From assembly GCA_944392795.1 (NCBI GenBank), contig CALXXX010000012.1, positions 1-60,225 of the forward strand: a DNA stretch of 60,225 bases, given 5' to 3'. Both the position numbers and the translations under genes were made by a program. This DNA is from an uncultured Alphaproteobacteria bacterium. Lineage in GTDB: Bacteria; Pseudomonadota; Alphaproteobacteria; CAAHEQ01; UBA3637. Below the pieces are notes generated by a model. It worked only from the letters and a program-made list of their open reading frames with translations, did not search any database and had not been told where the DNA came from. Positions 9,249 through 18,292 of the stretch are shown piece after piece (within the stretch, counting starts at the first letter, position 1; each line of letters opens with the position of its first letter).

Positions 9249-10295
9249 TTACTCAGCTTTTTGATCTGTTTTATTGTCAGCTTCTGCCTTTGCCGTATCG
9301 GCGGCGACAGCTGAGATTTCCTCATCAACAACTTCTTCATCCTCCACATCCACAGTCGGAACTGTTTCTGTTTGAGGTTTATTGACCTCAGCTGATTTTT
9401 GTTCAACCGTTTTAAAAATTTGAACATTGGCTTTTTGCCGTTCTTCTGCGATAATTTGAGGAACATCTAACTCAATAAAACGTGCTTTAATTGCTTCCTC
9501 AACCTCAGCGTAAGAAGGCGGCGGAGCCAACCGTTTATCTTCAACTAAAATCACATGCCAACCAAAAGCTGTTTTAACAGGTTTTTGAGAAAAAGTTCCT
9601 TTTTCCAAATCAAAGGCAGCATTTGCAAATTCAGGGATCATCTCAGCTTTTGTAAAATAGCCTAAATCTCCACCGGTTAAATGATTTGGATCTTTATCCA
9701 AAGAATGTTTATTTGCTAATTCTTTGAAATCAACCCCTGCCTTTAACTGAACGATAATATCTTTAGCTTCTTTTTCAGAGTTAACTAAAATATGCCGTGC
9801 ATGAACTTGCTCTTGAGGTTTATAATTTTTCAGTTCTTCTTGATATAGCGCTTGCAATTTTTCCGGCGTCATACGCTCTTTCAAACGTTCGGATAGATAA
9901 GCCTGAAACAAAATTTGATCTTCTGCATCTTTAAGAAGTTTTTTAACTTCTGGTTGATTTTGTAAACCAGCATTCTTAGCTTCATCTAAAATAATTTTAT
10001 TATTGATATAAGCCTCCAACAATTGATTAAAAACAACCTCCATTGGAATATCTTTCAATTGAGGAATCGATGCTTTTACTTTTTCAAGTTCTGCCAGCTT
10101 TATGTTATCTCCCCCCACTTTAGCCACGATAACACCTTGATCCATAACTGGCAAAGTAAAAGGTTGATGACCATCTTTACTGCAATAAAAAGAAACACCA
10201 GCAACAAGGGCAATAGCAACAGCTAATGTACCGACAATATAGGTCGGTCTTTTATAAAGGGGAGTTCCCTTTGTGTTTTTATTTTCTTTTTTCAT
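9249..10295 (-). CDS. Periplasmic parvulin-type peptidyl-prolyl isomerase
   Basis: A 348-aa PpiC/SurA-like foldase. An N-terminal membrane anchor (residues about 18-38) is followed by a SurA_N-like helical segment and then a rotamase domain (about 160-265) with the parvulin marks VHARHIL, GGDLGYF and AFGWHVI. The family catalyses cis-trans proline isomerisation of exported and outer-membrane proteins. The C-terminal 40 residues are an unusual acidic, Thr/Val/Glu-rich tail, perhaps disordered. It starts 28 bp after the cyclic-nucleotide-binding gene and is probably the last gene of the mtaB-ftsY transcript, ending at the 9203-9230 terminator. Confidence 0.9.
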   Translation of the reverse strand: MKKENKNTKGTPLYKRPTYIVGTLAVAIALVAGVSFYCSKDGHQPFTLPVMDQGVIVAKVGGDNIKLAELEKVKASIPQLKDIPMEVVFNQLLEAYINNKIILDEAKNAGLQNQPEVKKLLKDAEDQILFQAYLSERLKERMTPEKLQALYQEELKNYKPQEQVHARHILVNSEKEAKDIIVQLKAGVDFKELANKHSLDKDPNHLTGGDLGYFTKAEMIPEFANAAFDLEKGTFSQKPVKTAFGWHVILVEDKRLAPPPSYAEVEEAIKARFIELDVPQIIAEERQKANVQIFKTVEQKSAEVNKPQTETVPTVDVEDEEVVDEEISAVAADTAKAEADNKTDQKAE

Positions 10296-10323
10296 GTTTT
10301 TTCCTTTCCTCCTTTAAGTTGTT

Positions 10324-10746
10324 TTAAATATGTCTATTATCTATTACTTTTAGTCGAGAAACAAGCACTTTTATAATTCCTTTTGCAATACTGGGATGAA
10401 GTGTCATCATTTCATAGAGATTCTCTGAAGAAATTCTTAAAGCAATGGTTTCCTCTTCTGCAATAACACTGACATCGACCACTGCAGGATCTAATGCCGT
10501 TAATTCACCAAAGACCTGATGTGTCTCAGCCTCACTTAAAATCGTTTCTCCATCTTTGACAGCTACACGTCCATACAGCAAAATATAAAGGTAGTTGTTC
10601 AATTGACCTTTTGCAACAATTTCTTGACCAGCAGCATAAGCAACCTCTTCTGAAGCATAGATGAAATCACTCAAAGCTGACTCAGACGCTTCTGCAAATG
10701 CTGTAATATTTTTTAAAACTAAAACCTTTTCTAAAGTTAAGCGCAT
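10324..10746 (-). CDS. Stand-alone cyclic-nucleotide-binding domain protein
   Basis: A 140-aa protein consisting almost entirely of a Crp/PKA-type cNMP-binding beta roll. The segments AAGQEIVAKGQLNNYLYI and VFGELTALDP match the first strands and the phosphate-binding cassette region, although the usual Arg of cAMP-binding cassettes is not evident. There is no helix-turn-helix, so it is not a transcription factor. It begins 9 bp after the stop of the transporter/HEAT gene. In other bacteria such domains are fused to NTT-like transporters with HEAT repeats, so this looks like the detached regulatory domain of its neighbour. That link is inference from adjacency. Confidence 0.8.
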   Translation of the reverse strand: MRLTLEKVLVLKNITAFAEASESALSDFIYASEEVAYAAGQEIVAKGQLNNYLYILLYGRVAVKDGETILSEAETHQVFGELTALDPAVVDVSVIAEEETIALRISSENLYEMMTLHPSIAKGIIKVLVSRLKVIDNRHI

Positions 10747-10755
10747 TCTTTTCTC

Positions 10756-13551
10756 CTATTCTTCAAGAACAACCAAGGCTGTTTGCCGAACAGCATCCAC
10801 GGCATCCTTTTTCAAAGGCTCCAACAAATGCCGCCGTTCTTCCTTATCTGCTATCAACCGGCCCAATGTCCAAACAACGCCTTCTCTTATTAACGGATGA
10901 GGATCTGTTAACATATCTTCTATTAAAGGCGTCAAAGAAACTTCACCTATTTTTCGAACAGAAAGTAATGCACAAGCTTTTGTCCAGGGTAATCGATACG
11001 ATTTACTTTTTAAAATAGTCGCCAAAGCTTCATTCATCGAAAACTCTTGCAATTTAGAAAAATCTTTAAAAGATTTTTCATCTCTTAAAATCGTATCTGC
11101 CTGTTTTAAAACTTGTTTTAAGTGACATAACTTTTTAGGTAAAAGATCGCCGATTAATTCTAAGGCCATTCGGCGCTGTTCAAAACGAGAGGAGCGATTT
11201 AACAAACATTGACATGCTTTTTGAAATAAAGCTGTAGGAAATAACAAAGTTAATTCCATCAACAAACTATGTTGAATTTTCGTCAACTCTTTATCCAACG
11301 CTTTTTTAAGTAATTCAAATACCTCTTCTGCCTCGTGGATTGGTGCGATTTCTAAAGCCTTTTTTAAAGCTAAAACAGTCATAATTTGACTTTCATCCAT
11401 CTGGATAAGAGGCAAAAGCATTTTATACCGTTTCCAAGCTCTTGCCTGAAAAGATGTTTCCTTTAAATGCCTTAATATATCAAAACGCAGAGCAAATGGC
11501 GTTCGCTTTAAAGCTTTAAATAAAACTTTTTGCGCACCGCTATCTTCGTTAATCCATAAAAAAGACACTAAAGTTTTCTTACACAACCAAGTCCGTTCTG
11601 AGCTAAGCAATGCTTCTCCTATGGCCGAATAGGCCTTTGACCCGAAATCTTTAATTGCCTGTAAAGCTTTATCTCGTAGTTCCAAGGAATTTAGTGAACG
11701 AAACAAAACAGGTAAAAAAGATGGATGTTTAATACGTCCGGCTGCCAATACTGCCTTTTCTCGCACTAAAAGATCCTCATCACTCATCAGTTTCAAGACA
11801 AGTCTAAAAAAGCCTTTAATCCCAGTTTCTTCCAAAATTTCTGCTGCTTCTCGCCGCTGTCGAACACTCTTAGAAACAGCCAACCGATTAACACCTTCCG
11901 AAGCAATTAAAACCCCTTCTCCTCCGCTTTTAAGCAGCCCGGTCAAAGCTCCTTGACGCAACTCAGGATGATCCATATATAAAACAGCTTTTTCTTCTGC
12001 ATACTTCTCACCAATTGCACATAAAACTCGAAGAACAGCACTTCGAACAGTCAGCGATTTATCATGTATTAACAAATCAGCCAACACTTTTCTAAACATT
12101 TTATATCCTTTTTTTTCTATCCGTGTGAGAGCAAAATAACGAACGCGCTCATCCGGGTGTTTTAAAGCACGACGCAAATAGGTTTTATAATCATCTACCT
12201 GAGCTTCTTCTAAAACGCGCAAAAAATAAATAGATTCATCTGCATCATAACTTGATACTTTTCCCGTCACATAAGATAAAACCGTCGGATTAGTCAGAAT
12301 AAGTTGCCCGCCACGCCAACGAAAACTTTTAAAAGCAGATAACAAAACTTTTGCGTATTCCGTTTGTGCATCTATAACAACGGCCGACAGTAATAAAGCC
12401 ATAACTATAGCAGAAGACCATAAGAAAGATGAAAAAGGCAAAAAGTAAAAGCCTAAGGAAGCAGATACAAAACCAAGCGGACGGAATAAAACAAAACGCA
12501 TGGCTTTTAACCGAAAAGAGTTACCATGCGATAACGGTCTGGGCAACATACTAAAGTAATAGCCTATACAGCAATAAGCCAAAACACCAAATAGAACTTC
12601 AGCCAAAAAAACAACCCACATTTCTCCGGATGAAAAACCAAACGCTGATAATAAAGGTAAAAGTGCAATAATCAATAATCCATGAAGAACATAAAAACGA
12701 TGCCGCAAACGATATAAAAATAAAATACTTCCTAAAGTCAGTAATCCTGTGAAAGCACAAACGAAACCGACCCATTTCATTATTACTGCCGGATTTTGAC
12801 CTATTTTTTCTAACAAACCAAGCATATAAACATAATGAATTTGACAAAAGGCAAATGATATTAAAAAAGCTGCCGCATAAATATAATAAATTAATTTCAT
12901 CTGAGATGGTTCTCGAACGCCGCCGTTACGCGTTGGACGCACCTCAGGGGTTTCTTTTTGGAAAGAAAGAATCCAACTTGATAAAAGAAAGCCGCCGAAT
13001 AACATCATAACCAATATTAACCAGAATAAATCATTTCCACAGATGGCTGCTGTATAACCTGCTGAAAAGCCACCACAAATGCGTCCCAACAAATCAAACA
13101 GAACTAAACCTAAAAAGCTTTTAGAATCTAAAGTAAGTTTTATAAAACGCATCACCAAAGACCAAAAGCCACCGAATAGTAATAATTGAATAGAAAACTT
13201 TAAACCAAAAAAGACATCTACTGTCCAAAAGGAACCTTGATAAAAAGCCCATAATAATCCTGTTAAAACTAAAAAAAGTCCTCCTAATAAAAATGGATAT
13301 GCATCTCCAAAACGATGCTGCATTTTCAACAAGAAAAAACCACCAGGTATCCACAAAAAACCGCCCCAAATAAATTCAAAAGCCAAATCTATAGAACCAT
13401 AAGAACCAACATAAAGACCTGTTGCTAATGCATCAATCCATGTCCCTACAATACCTAATAGAAAAGCTAAACTACTCAAAAGAGACAGTAATAACAGTTG
13501 CTCAGAAGAAAAGCTTAGTATTTTTTCAACACTTCTGCGTATCTGGTTCAT
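10756..13551 (-). CDS. NTT/MFS-like membrane protein fused to HEAT repeats
   Basis: A 931-aa two-part protein. Residues about 18-400 form roughly 12 hydrophobic helices arranged like a major-facilitator or ATP/ADP-translocase (NTT) transporter. Residues about 430-931 are soluble helical hairpins of HEAT type, for example segments containing HPDERVRYFAL, DEDLLVREKAVLAA and DPHPLIREGVVWTL. A GTG at 13554 is also in frame, but an AGGAG stands 7 nt before the ATG at 13551. It overlaps ftsY by 26 bp and is followed at 9 bp by a cyclic-nucleotide-binding domain gene. NTT-HEAT fusions are known in bacteria; whether this one transports nucleotides is not shown by the sequence. Confidence 0.75.
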   Translation of the reverse strand: MNQIRRSVEKILSFSSEQLLLLSLLSSLAFLLGIVGTWIDALATGLYVGSYGSIDLAFEFIWGGFLWIPGGFFLLKMQHRFGDAYPFLLGGLFLVLTGLLWAFYQGSFWTVDVFFGLKFSIQLLLFGGFWSLVMRFIKLTLDSKSFLGLVLFDLLGRICGGFSAGYTAAICGNDLFWLILVMMLFGGFLLSSWILSFQKETPEVRPTRNGGVREPSQMKLIYYIYAAAFLISFAFCQIHYVYMLGLLEKIGQNPAVIMKWVGFVCAFTGLLTLGSILFLYRLRHRFYVLHGLLIIALLPLLSAFGFSSGEMWVVFLAEVLFGVLAYCCIGYYFSMLPRPLSHGNSFRLKAMRFVLFRPLGFVSASLGFYFLPFSSFLWSSAIVMALLLSAVVIDAQTEYAKVLLSAFKSFRWRGGQLILTNPTVLSYVTGKVSSYDADESIYFLRVLEEAQVDDYKTYLRRALKHPDERVRYFALTRIEKKGYKMFRKVLADLLIHDKSLTVRSAVLRVLCAIGEKYAEEKAVLYMDHPELRQGALTGLLKSGGEGVLIASEGVNRLAVSKSVRQRREAAEILEETGIKGFFRLVLKLMSDEDLLVREKAVLAAGRIKHPSFLPVLFRSLNSLELRDKALQAIKDFGSKAYSAIGEALLSSERTWLCKKTLVSFLWINEDSGAQKVLFKALKRTPFALRFDILRHLKETSFQARAWKRYKMLLPLIQMDESQIMTVLALKKALEIAPIHEAEEVFELLKKALDKELTKIQHSLLMELTLLFPTALFQKACQCLLNRSSRFEQRRMALELIGDLLPKKLCHLKQVLKQADTILRDEKSFKDFSKLQEFSMNEALATILKSKSYRLPWTKACALLSVRKIGEVSLTPLIEDMLTDPHPLIREGVVWTLGRLIADKEERRHLLEPLKKDAVDAVRQTALVVLEE

Positions 13552-14440
13552 CACTTTCTCCTAAAAGACTATCTGCATAATCTGACGCATTAAATGGTTG
13601 CAAATCATCTGCATGTTCACCAACGCCTATATAATATACTGGCAAATGAAACTTCTCCGTTAAAGCAACCAAAATACCTCCTTTAGCTGTCCCATCCAAT
13701 TTTGTAACCAAAAGTCCGGTGACCTCTGCTATTTCTTTAAATGCAGAAACCTGAGATAATGCATTTTGACCGACTGTTGCATCTAAAGTCAATAAAACTG
13801 CATGAGGAGCTGCCGGATTAATTTTACGAATAACGCGAATAATCTTTTGAATTTCTTGCATCAGCTGAGCTTTATTTTGAAGACGTCCTGCTGTATCTAA
13901 AAACAAAACATCATCTTTATTCTTTATGGCCGCTTGATAAGCGTCATAAGCACTTCCTGCCGGATCCGCGCCCATTTCTTTCGCATAAAAATGAGCACCC
14001 GTTCTTTCTGCCCAAACTTTTAGCTGTTCAATCGCTGCCATTCGAAATGTATCAACGGCACCGAATCCAACTTGCAACCCTTCTGCCTTCATCTTCTGGG
14101 CCATTTTTGCAATAGTTGTTGTTTTACCGGCCCCATTGACACCAACCATCAGAATAACAAAAGGCTGAGCTAAACACACATTTAAAACACTCTCAGCCGG
14201 CTGAAGCAATGAGGTCACTTTATTTTTTAAAAATATTTTAGCGTCTTGAGCTGACTGTGGTTTACTTGCGACAAGCTCTTGTATCAAACTCTGTGCCGTT
14301 TTGACACCCATATCCGACATAATTAAAGCATCCTCGATTTCCTCTAATGCTTCCGCATCCAACTTTGTAAAACGAAAAGCCTGTTCCAAACGATCAGATG
14401 TCTTTTTTAAACCTGCTCTAAGCCTCTGCCACCAACTCAT
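13526..14440 (-). CDS. ftsY: Signal recognition particle receptor FtsY
   Basis: SRP GTPase receptor that docks ribosome-nascent-chain complexes at the inner membrane. 304 aa with a short charged N-terminus, an N domain (about 10-85) and a complete G domain: GVNGAGKTT (100-108), DTFRMAA (130-136), DTAGR (182-186) and TKLDG (246-250). The large acidic A domain of E. coli FtsY is absent, as in many alphaproteobacteria. Further upstream ATG positions lie within mtaB. I chose 14440 because MSWWQRLR matches the usual family start and AAGGA lies 9 nt upstream. It overlaps mtaB by 23 bp and the following transporter gene by 26 bp. Confidence 0.95.
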   Translation of the reverse strand: MSWWQRLRAGLKKTSDRLEQAFRFTKLDAEALEEIEDALIMSDMGVKTAQSLIQELVASKPQSAQDAKIFLKNKVTSLLQPAESVLNVCLAQPFVILMVGVNGAGKTTTIAKMAQKMKAEGLQVGFGAVDTFRMAAIEQLKVWAERTGAHFYAKEMGADPAGSAYDAYQAAIKNKDDVLFLDTAGRLQNKAQLMQEIQKIIRVIRKINPAAPHAVLLTLDATVGQNALSQVSAFKEIAEVTGLLVTKLDGTAKGGILVALTEKFHLPVYYIGVGEHADDLQPFNASDYADSLLGESDEPDTQKC

Positions 14441-15614
14441 TTCCTTCAATTCCTTTATTCTTGACACGCACAATTGTCCCGGGAGCAATCGTTGTCGTTA
14501 ATCTTGTCCTGATATAATGTGTATTAAAACCCTGCCCGTTTTCTTCAATTAAAACATCATCTGTCTTCCCGATTTGACCTTGCAAGTATGAAAATAACTG
14601 TTTTTCGCCAAGAGCTCTTAACTTCTCTGCTCGCTTTTTCCTAACATCAACAGAAACCATAGGCATTCTCGCTGAAGGCGTCCCAGGACGAACAGAGAAA
14701 GGAAAAACATGTAAAAGTTTTAAATCAGCCTCACGCACCAATGCTAAAGTTTGCTCAAATTGTTCTTCCGTCTCTGTCGGAAAACCTGTGATAAAATCAG
14801 CTCCAAAAATGATATCGGGTCGAACCGAACGTAATTTTTTAACTAATTTCAGAACATCTTCACGCGTATGTCGACGCCCCATACGTTTTAAAATAAGATT
14901 ATCTCCTGCTTGAACAGATAAATGCATATGACCTAACAAAGCAGGATACCTGCCAAACAAATCTATTAAATGTTCATCAACTCCTTTAGGATCTAAAGAG
15001 CCTAATCTTAAACGTTTTATTTCCGGTAATTCCGTTAAAATATGCTCAATTAAACTTGAAAAACCATACGGATAACTGGTTACATCAATCCCTGTTACCA
15101 CAAATTCCTGATAGCCCTTTTCAAGCAACTGTCTCATTTGACACAGAACTTGTTTTATCGGAACCCCTTTATTATGTCCTCGAACAGAATGCACAACACA
15201 AAAAGTACAGGCGTGATCACACCCTTGTTGAACTTGGATAAAAGCACGTGTTCGACCTTCAAATTCCGTAACGACAGGAATCGAAAAAAACTGTTCCATA
15301 TCCCCAACCAATACTTTATCAGTCTTTGACCAACAAACTTTATCTAGTTTCTCTCGATTTCCTAAAACACGATCAACCTCGGGCATCGCTGCATAAACAG
15401 AGGGGTGTAATTGAGCTGCACAACCTGTCACGATCAAAGAACTTTTTGGATTTTCTTTTTTTAACCGGCGAATAGTTTGACGACACTGCCGTTCCGCCTC
15501 GGCCGTCACAGCACATGTATTGACAACAACAAGCTCCGGCACATCTCCCAGCATTTGTTGTATCAAGGCTGATTCATAAGTATTGATCCGACAACCAAAA
15601 GTGACTATTTTCAT
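14418..15614 (-). CDS. mtaB: tRNA t6A37 methylthiotransferase MtaB
   Basis: Radical SAM enzyme that adds a methylthio group to t6A37, giving ms2t6A in ANN-decoding tRNAs. 398 aa. The UPF0004 domain carries three cluster cysteines (C8, C34, C65). The radical SAM cluster CDHACTFC provides C132, C136 and C139, followed by a GADFITGFPTET segment. A short TRAM-like end is present. FtsY follows with overlap, an order common in alphaproteobacteria. It is the first gene of a set running down to the parvulin gene and diverges from anmK across an 85-bp gap. Confidence 0.93.
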   Translation of the reverse strand: MKIVTFGCRINTYESALIQQMLGDVPELVVVNTCAVTAEAERQCRQTIRRLKKENPKSSLIVTGCAAQLHPSVYAAMPEVDRVLGNREKLDKVCWSKTDKVLVGDMEQFFSIPVVTEFEGRTRAFIQVQQGCDHACTFCVVHSVRGHNKGVPIKQVLCQMRQLLEKGYQEFVVTGIDVTSYPYGFSSLIEHILTELPEIKRLRLGSLDPKGVDEHLIDLFGRYPALLGHMHLSVQAGDNLILKRMGRRHTREDVLKLVKKLRSVRPDIIFGADFITGFPTETEEQFEQTLALVREADLKLLHVFPFSVRPGTPSARMPMVSVDVRKKRAEKLRALGEKQLFSYLQGQIGKTDDVLIEENGQGFNTHYIRTRLTTTIAPGTIVRVKNKGIEGNELVAEA

Positions 15615-15699
15615 ATCTTTTATTTACATTTTTTTTTATCTCTTGTCTAGCTTTTAATCGAAAAGTAGATATAATGAAATAAAATAGAAAGAGGAAATC

Positions 15700-16821
15700 A
15701 TGGATAAAATGATAGATAAAACGATACACCCTTTACAAGCCATCGGCCTACGAAGCGACACAGCCATCACCGGTGTAGAAGCCGCTTTAATTAAAACAGA
15801 CGGAATTGATATCTTTGAAATTGGCCCAAGTGTTTCACATCCTTATTCTGCTGAGTTAAAAAGGGAAATTCAAAGTGTTCTTGGCGAAAAAGGACAATTA
15901 GATGTTCAACATTTGAAAGAAGTTGATGAGCATATCACTCAACATCATATCGAAGCCGTTGAAACTTTATTAAGACAAGCTGATAAAAATCCGATGAACA
16001 TAGATGTGATTGGTTTCCCCGGACACACCGTTTTACATAGACCTTCTCAAAAGCTCAGCCGACAAATTGGTAATGCCGAGACAATGTTGCAGCATTTTGG
16101 AATACCTGTTGTCACAAGATTCGCTGGCGGCGATTTAGCAGCGGGAGGACAAGGTTCCCCTCTGTTTCCTTCTTTTTATGAAGCCATAACACATGACATG
16201 CAAAAACCTTTAGCCGTATTAACAATTGGCGGACTAGCCTCTTTAACAGCGATTGGCTTAAACGGAGAACTTATCGCTTTTGATGTCGGACCTGGGAATA
16301 TCTTAATTGATACCTGGATGCAGCAAAGAATGGGAGCCGAAATGGATTTCGATGGCTTATGGGCAGCAAAAGGAACGGTAGATGAACGTTTATTAAAAAA
16401 GTTAATGACACATCCCTTCTTTTCCAAGAAACCGCCGAAATCAATGGATCGTGATGAGTTTAACAACTTATTAGAAGACGTTGAAGGTTCAACAATTGCA
16501 GATGGTGCTGCGACCTTAACAGCTTTTACAGCAGAAGCACTGCGTGACGCAGTATCTCAATTGCCTTTTCATCCCACACATTTTATTGTCACAGGTGGCG
16601 GCGCACAAAATCCCTCTCTGATAAAAAGCCTAAAACAGCGATTGAATGGTAACGTCTCAACAGCACAAGAAATTGGATGGAATGCTCAAGCTTTAGAGGC
16701 ACAAGGTTTTGCTTTCCTGGCAACGAGAACGTATTTTGATCTTCCTATTTCTTTTCCATCAACAACAGGTGTCCCTGAAGCGGCCCCAGGAGGTACCCTT
16801 TTACTCCCTCAAAATCAATAA
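15700..16821 (+). CDS. anmK: AnmK-like anhydro-N-acetylmuramic acid kinase, eroded ATP loop
   Basis: Member of the ASKHA kinase fold family that phosphorylates anhMurNAc during cell-wall recycling. 373 aa, normal length. Conserved parts: PGHTVLHRP, FAGGDLAAGGQGSPL with the catalytic Asp at 145, IGGLASLTAIG, FDVGPGNILID and VTGGGAQNP. The first phosphate-binding loop is not normal. AnmK proteins have SGTSxDG here; this one reads SDTAITG (residues 19-25), losing the Gly, the second Ser and the Asp. The rest is intact with no frameshift, so the gene is under selection or only recently changed. Start chosen at the ATG after AGAGGAAATC. It is convergent with the 126-aa membrane gene, 6 bp away. 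Confidence 0.85.
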   Translation: MDKMIDKTIHPLQAIGLRSDTAITGVEAALIKTDGIDIFEIGPSVSHPYSAELKREIQSVLGEKGQLDVQHLKEVDEHITQHHIEAVETLLRQADKNPMNIDVIGFPGHTVLHRPSQKLSRQIGNAETMLQHFGIPVVTRFAGGDLAAGGQGSPLFPSFYEAITHDMQKPLAVLTIGGLASLTAIGLNGELIAFDVGPGNILIDTWMQQRMGAEMDFDGLWAAKGTVDERLLKKLMTHPFFSKKPPKSMDRDEFNNLLEDVEGSTIADGAATLTAFTAEALRDAVSQLPFHPTHFIVTGGGAQNPSLIKSLKQRLNGNVSTAQEIGWNAQALEAQGFAFLATRTYFDLPISFPSTTGVPEAAPGGTLLLPQNQ

Positions 16822-16827
16822 CAAAAG

Positions 16828-17208
16828 TCAGCTTATCTCAAGTGCTTTTAACCACATACCCAAAACTTGTTCACTATGGTACCAAACCATCAATGCGGAT
16901 AAAATAGCATTTGCTGTAAAAACAATGACCATCACTCGAGCAACAAATCCCCAAAAAGATTTTCCGGACAATAAAGAATAAACAGAAGAACGATAAACGC
17001 CAACAGCTTGCCAAACAGATATTAAAATTCTCAAAAGCTGAAAGTTTAATAAAACCCGTAAAAATAAATTTTCCTGCCCGGACTGAAGTAGATCTATTAA
17101 AACAAAAGAAAAAGGAAGCGAAACTATAAAATTAACTAAAATCGTATTTAACCAAAAACTGGTCTTTAAAGAATATTCTCCACGCCAATGTTTTAAGATC
17201 CAATTCAT
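16828..17208 (-). CDS. Small polytopic membrane protein of the coupling-protein operon
   Basis: A 126-aa protein with about three to four hydrophobic segments (residues about 17-40, 50-70, 83-110) and an N-terminal HWRGEYSL motif before the first helix. I do not recognise a named family. Its ATG overlaps the stop of the SUKH-like gene (17205-17208), so it is co-translated as the last gene of the operon that begins at 21569. It could be a membrane partner of the SUKH-like protein or of the secretion ATPase; the sequence does not decide. Confidence 0.75.
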   Translation of the reverse strand: MNWILKHWRGEYSLKTSFWLNTILVNFIVSLPFSFVLIDLLQSGQENLFLRVLLNFQLLRILISVWQAVGVYRSSVYSLLSGKSFWGFVARVMVIVFTANAILSALMVWYHSEQVLGMWLKALEIS

Positions 17209-17669
17209 CGAACCTCTCTTAAGGCATCCTGTTTAATTAAATCTTCTCCGAACAAATATAAAACATCAAAAAAACGAGGAAGTGACAAATCAGTCATCAA
17301 ATCTATACGATCCATTAGCTGATAGTTTTTCTCTTGTGCATGATAGACGATATAGTCCTCATCTTTCTCGCCAATAATTAAAAGACTCTGTGAACGATGT
17401 CTTTCTGCAAAATCCATATTCACCTCTGATAAAGAGGGGAAAGTATAATTTTGCTTTGTTCGCTCATGAGACATAGCACCAAAAAAACGAAGCCCATTCC
17501 AAATCAATCCATCCGTTAATGCTAAAAAAGCTATATAATCTGATGGTAAGGGTGGAAGCTTATTGCGAGCTAAAAACATACGAACTGAACGAATTTCTTC
17601 ACCTTTGACCGGTTGGAAAACCTGAGCACGTGCATGATACATTTTATCCAACAGTTTTTCTAATAGCAT
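17205..17669 (-). CDS. SUKH/SMI1-KNR4 (YrhA-like) domain protein
   Basis: A 154-aa protein resembling the SUKH superfamily. The core motif LPPLPSDYIAFLALTDGL followed by NGLRFFG matches the SMI1/KNR4/YrhA pattern of an LP-x-DY-x-x-FL stretch before a turn. SUKH proteins are often immunity proteins against polymorphic nuclease toxins, but YrhA-like members also occur alone. Here it starts 2 bp after the stop of the HNH-like gene, a typical toxin-immunity arrangement. No signal peptide or membrane helix, so cytosolic. Family call moderate; immunity role is inference from gene order. Confidence 0.68.
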   Translation of the reverse strand: MLLEKLLDKMYHARAQVFQPVKGEEIRSVRMFLARNKLPPLPSDYIAFLALTDGLIWNGLRFFGAMSHERTKQNYTFPSLSEVNMDFAERHRSQSLLIIGEKDEDYIVYHAQEKNYQLMDRIDLMTDLSLPRFFDVLYLFGEDLIKQDALREVR

Positions 17670-17671
17670 AT

Positions 17672-18286
17672 TTATCTCCCCGGCATGCTTTTTTGAGCCA
17701 AACTCTTAAAAGCGCTTTCTGTATACCCAGCAAAAACACTCCGATCATGTTTACCCTTTCCTCCAGACCCTGTATACATCGTCAGAGGAATGTAAACCTT
17801 CCCAGTCGGAACAGGTATATATAATTTACGTGGCCGCAGATGAGAGGCCATTCCTTCCATCTGCATGTCTATAAAACGATGAATATCTTCATGGTAGGGA
17901 ATATTTTGAATAAGACACATATTAGAAAAGTCAACTTCACCTGTGTAATCAAACGGAATTTTAATGTGAACATTGAAATTTTCAGGAATAATCCCTTTTT
18001 TAAAATAAAAGATACTATCTTCATCTAAGCCGGCATTTCGTAGATCGTTGACATAGTTATAAGATACATAACGTAAAAAATCTCTTTTCACACGCGCATA
18101 CTGTTTTTTACGATTGATCTTTTCCAAGAGAGTTAATGGATAAGCTGTTGCTTCGACTAAATCCATGCCAGGGAAATTCATCTTTTGAAACTTAGCTTCC
18201 CAATAAGTTAGATCAAAAAGCATATTATCTGTCACTTCAGTGACAATTTTCTTGTTCTGTGCAGGGAAAAGAACCTCGGTAGTCAT
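17672..18286 (-). CDS. HNH-like protein in the coupling-protein operon
   Basis: A 204-aa protein with no signal peptide. Residues about 78-140 resemble HNH nuclease domains of the type with NVHHKxPLDDGG, then DFSNLxLI and PYH. Here the matching residues are NVHIK (105-109), PFDYTGE (111-117), DFSNMCLI (119-126) and PYH (130-132), so H107, N122 and H132 are kept while the second His of the HH pair is Ile. This suggests a divergent or inactive nuclease fold. The N-terminal 75 residues are unrecognised. It sits 6 bp after the coupling ATPase stop and 2 bp before the SUKH-like start. It may be a substrate or adaptor of the ATPase, or a toxin. Homology is from motif reading only. Confidence 0.55.
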   Translation of the reverse strand: MTTEVLFPAQNKKIVTEVTDNMLFDLTYWEAKFQKMNFPGMDLVEATAYPLTLLEKINRKKQYARVKRDFLRYVSYNYVNDLRNAGLDEDSIFYFKKGIIPENFNVHIKIPFDYTGEVDFSNMCLIQNIPYHEDIHRFIDMQMEGMASHLRPRKLYIPVPTGKVYIPLTMYTGSGGKGKHDRSVFAGYTESAFKSLAQKSMPGR

Positions 18287-18292
18287 TAAAAA

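Noticed and set aside
15643-15675. anmK promoter with TTGTCT and TATAAT
   Set aside because: The spacer would be 21 bp, too long for a normal sigma-70 promoter; the -10 may be real but no -35 is convincing.
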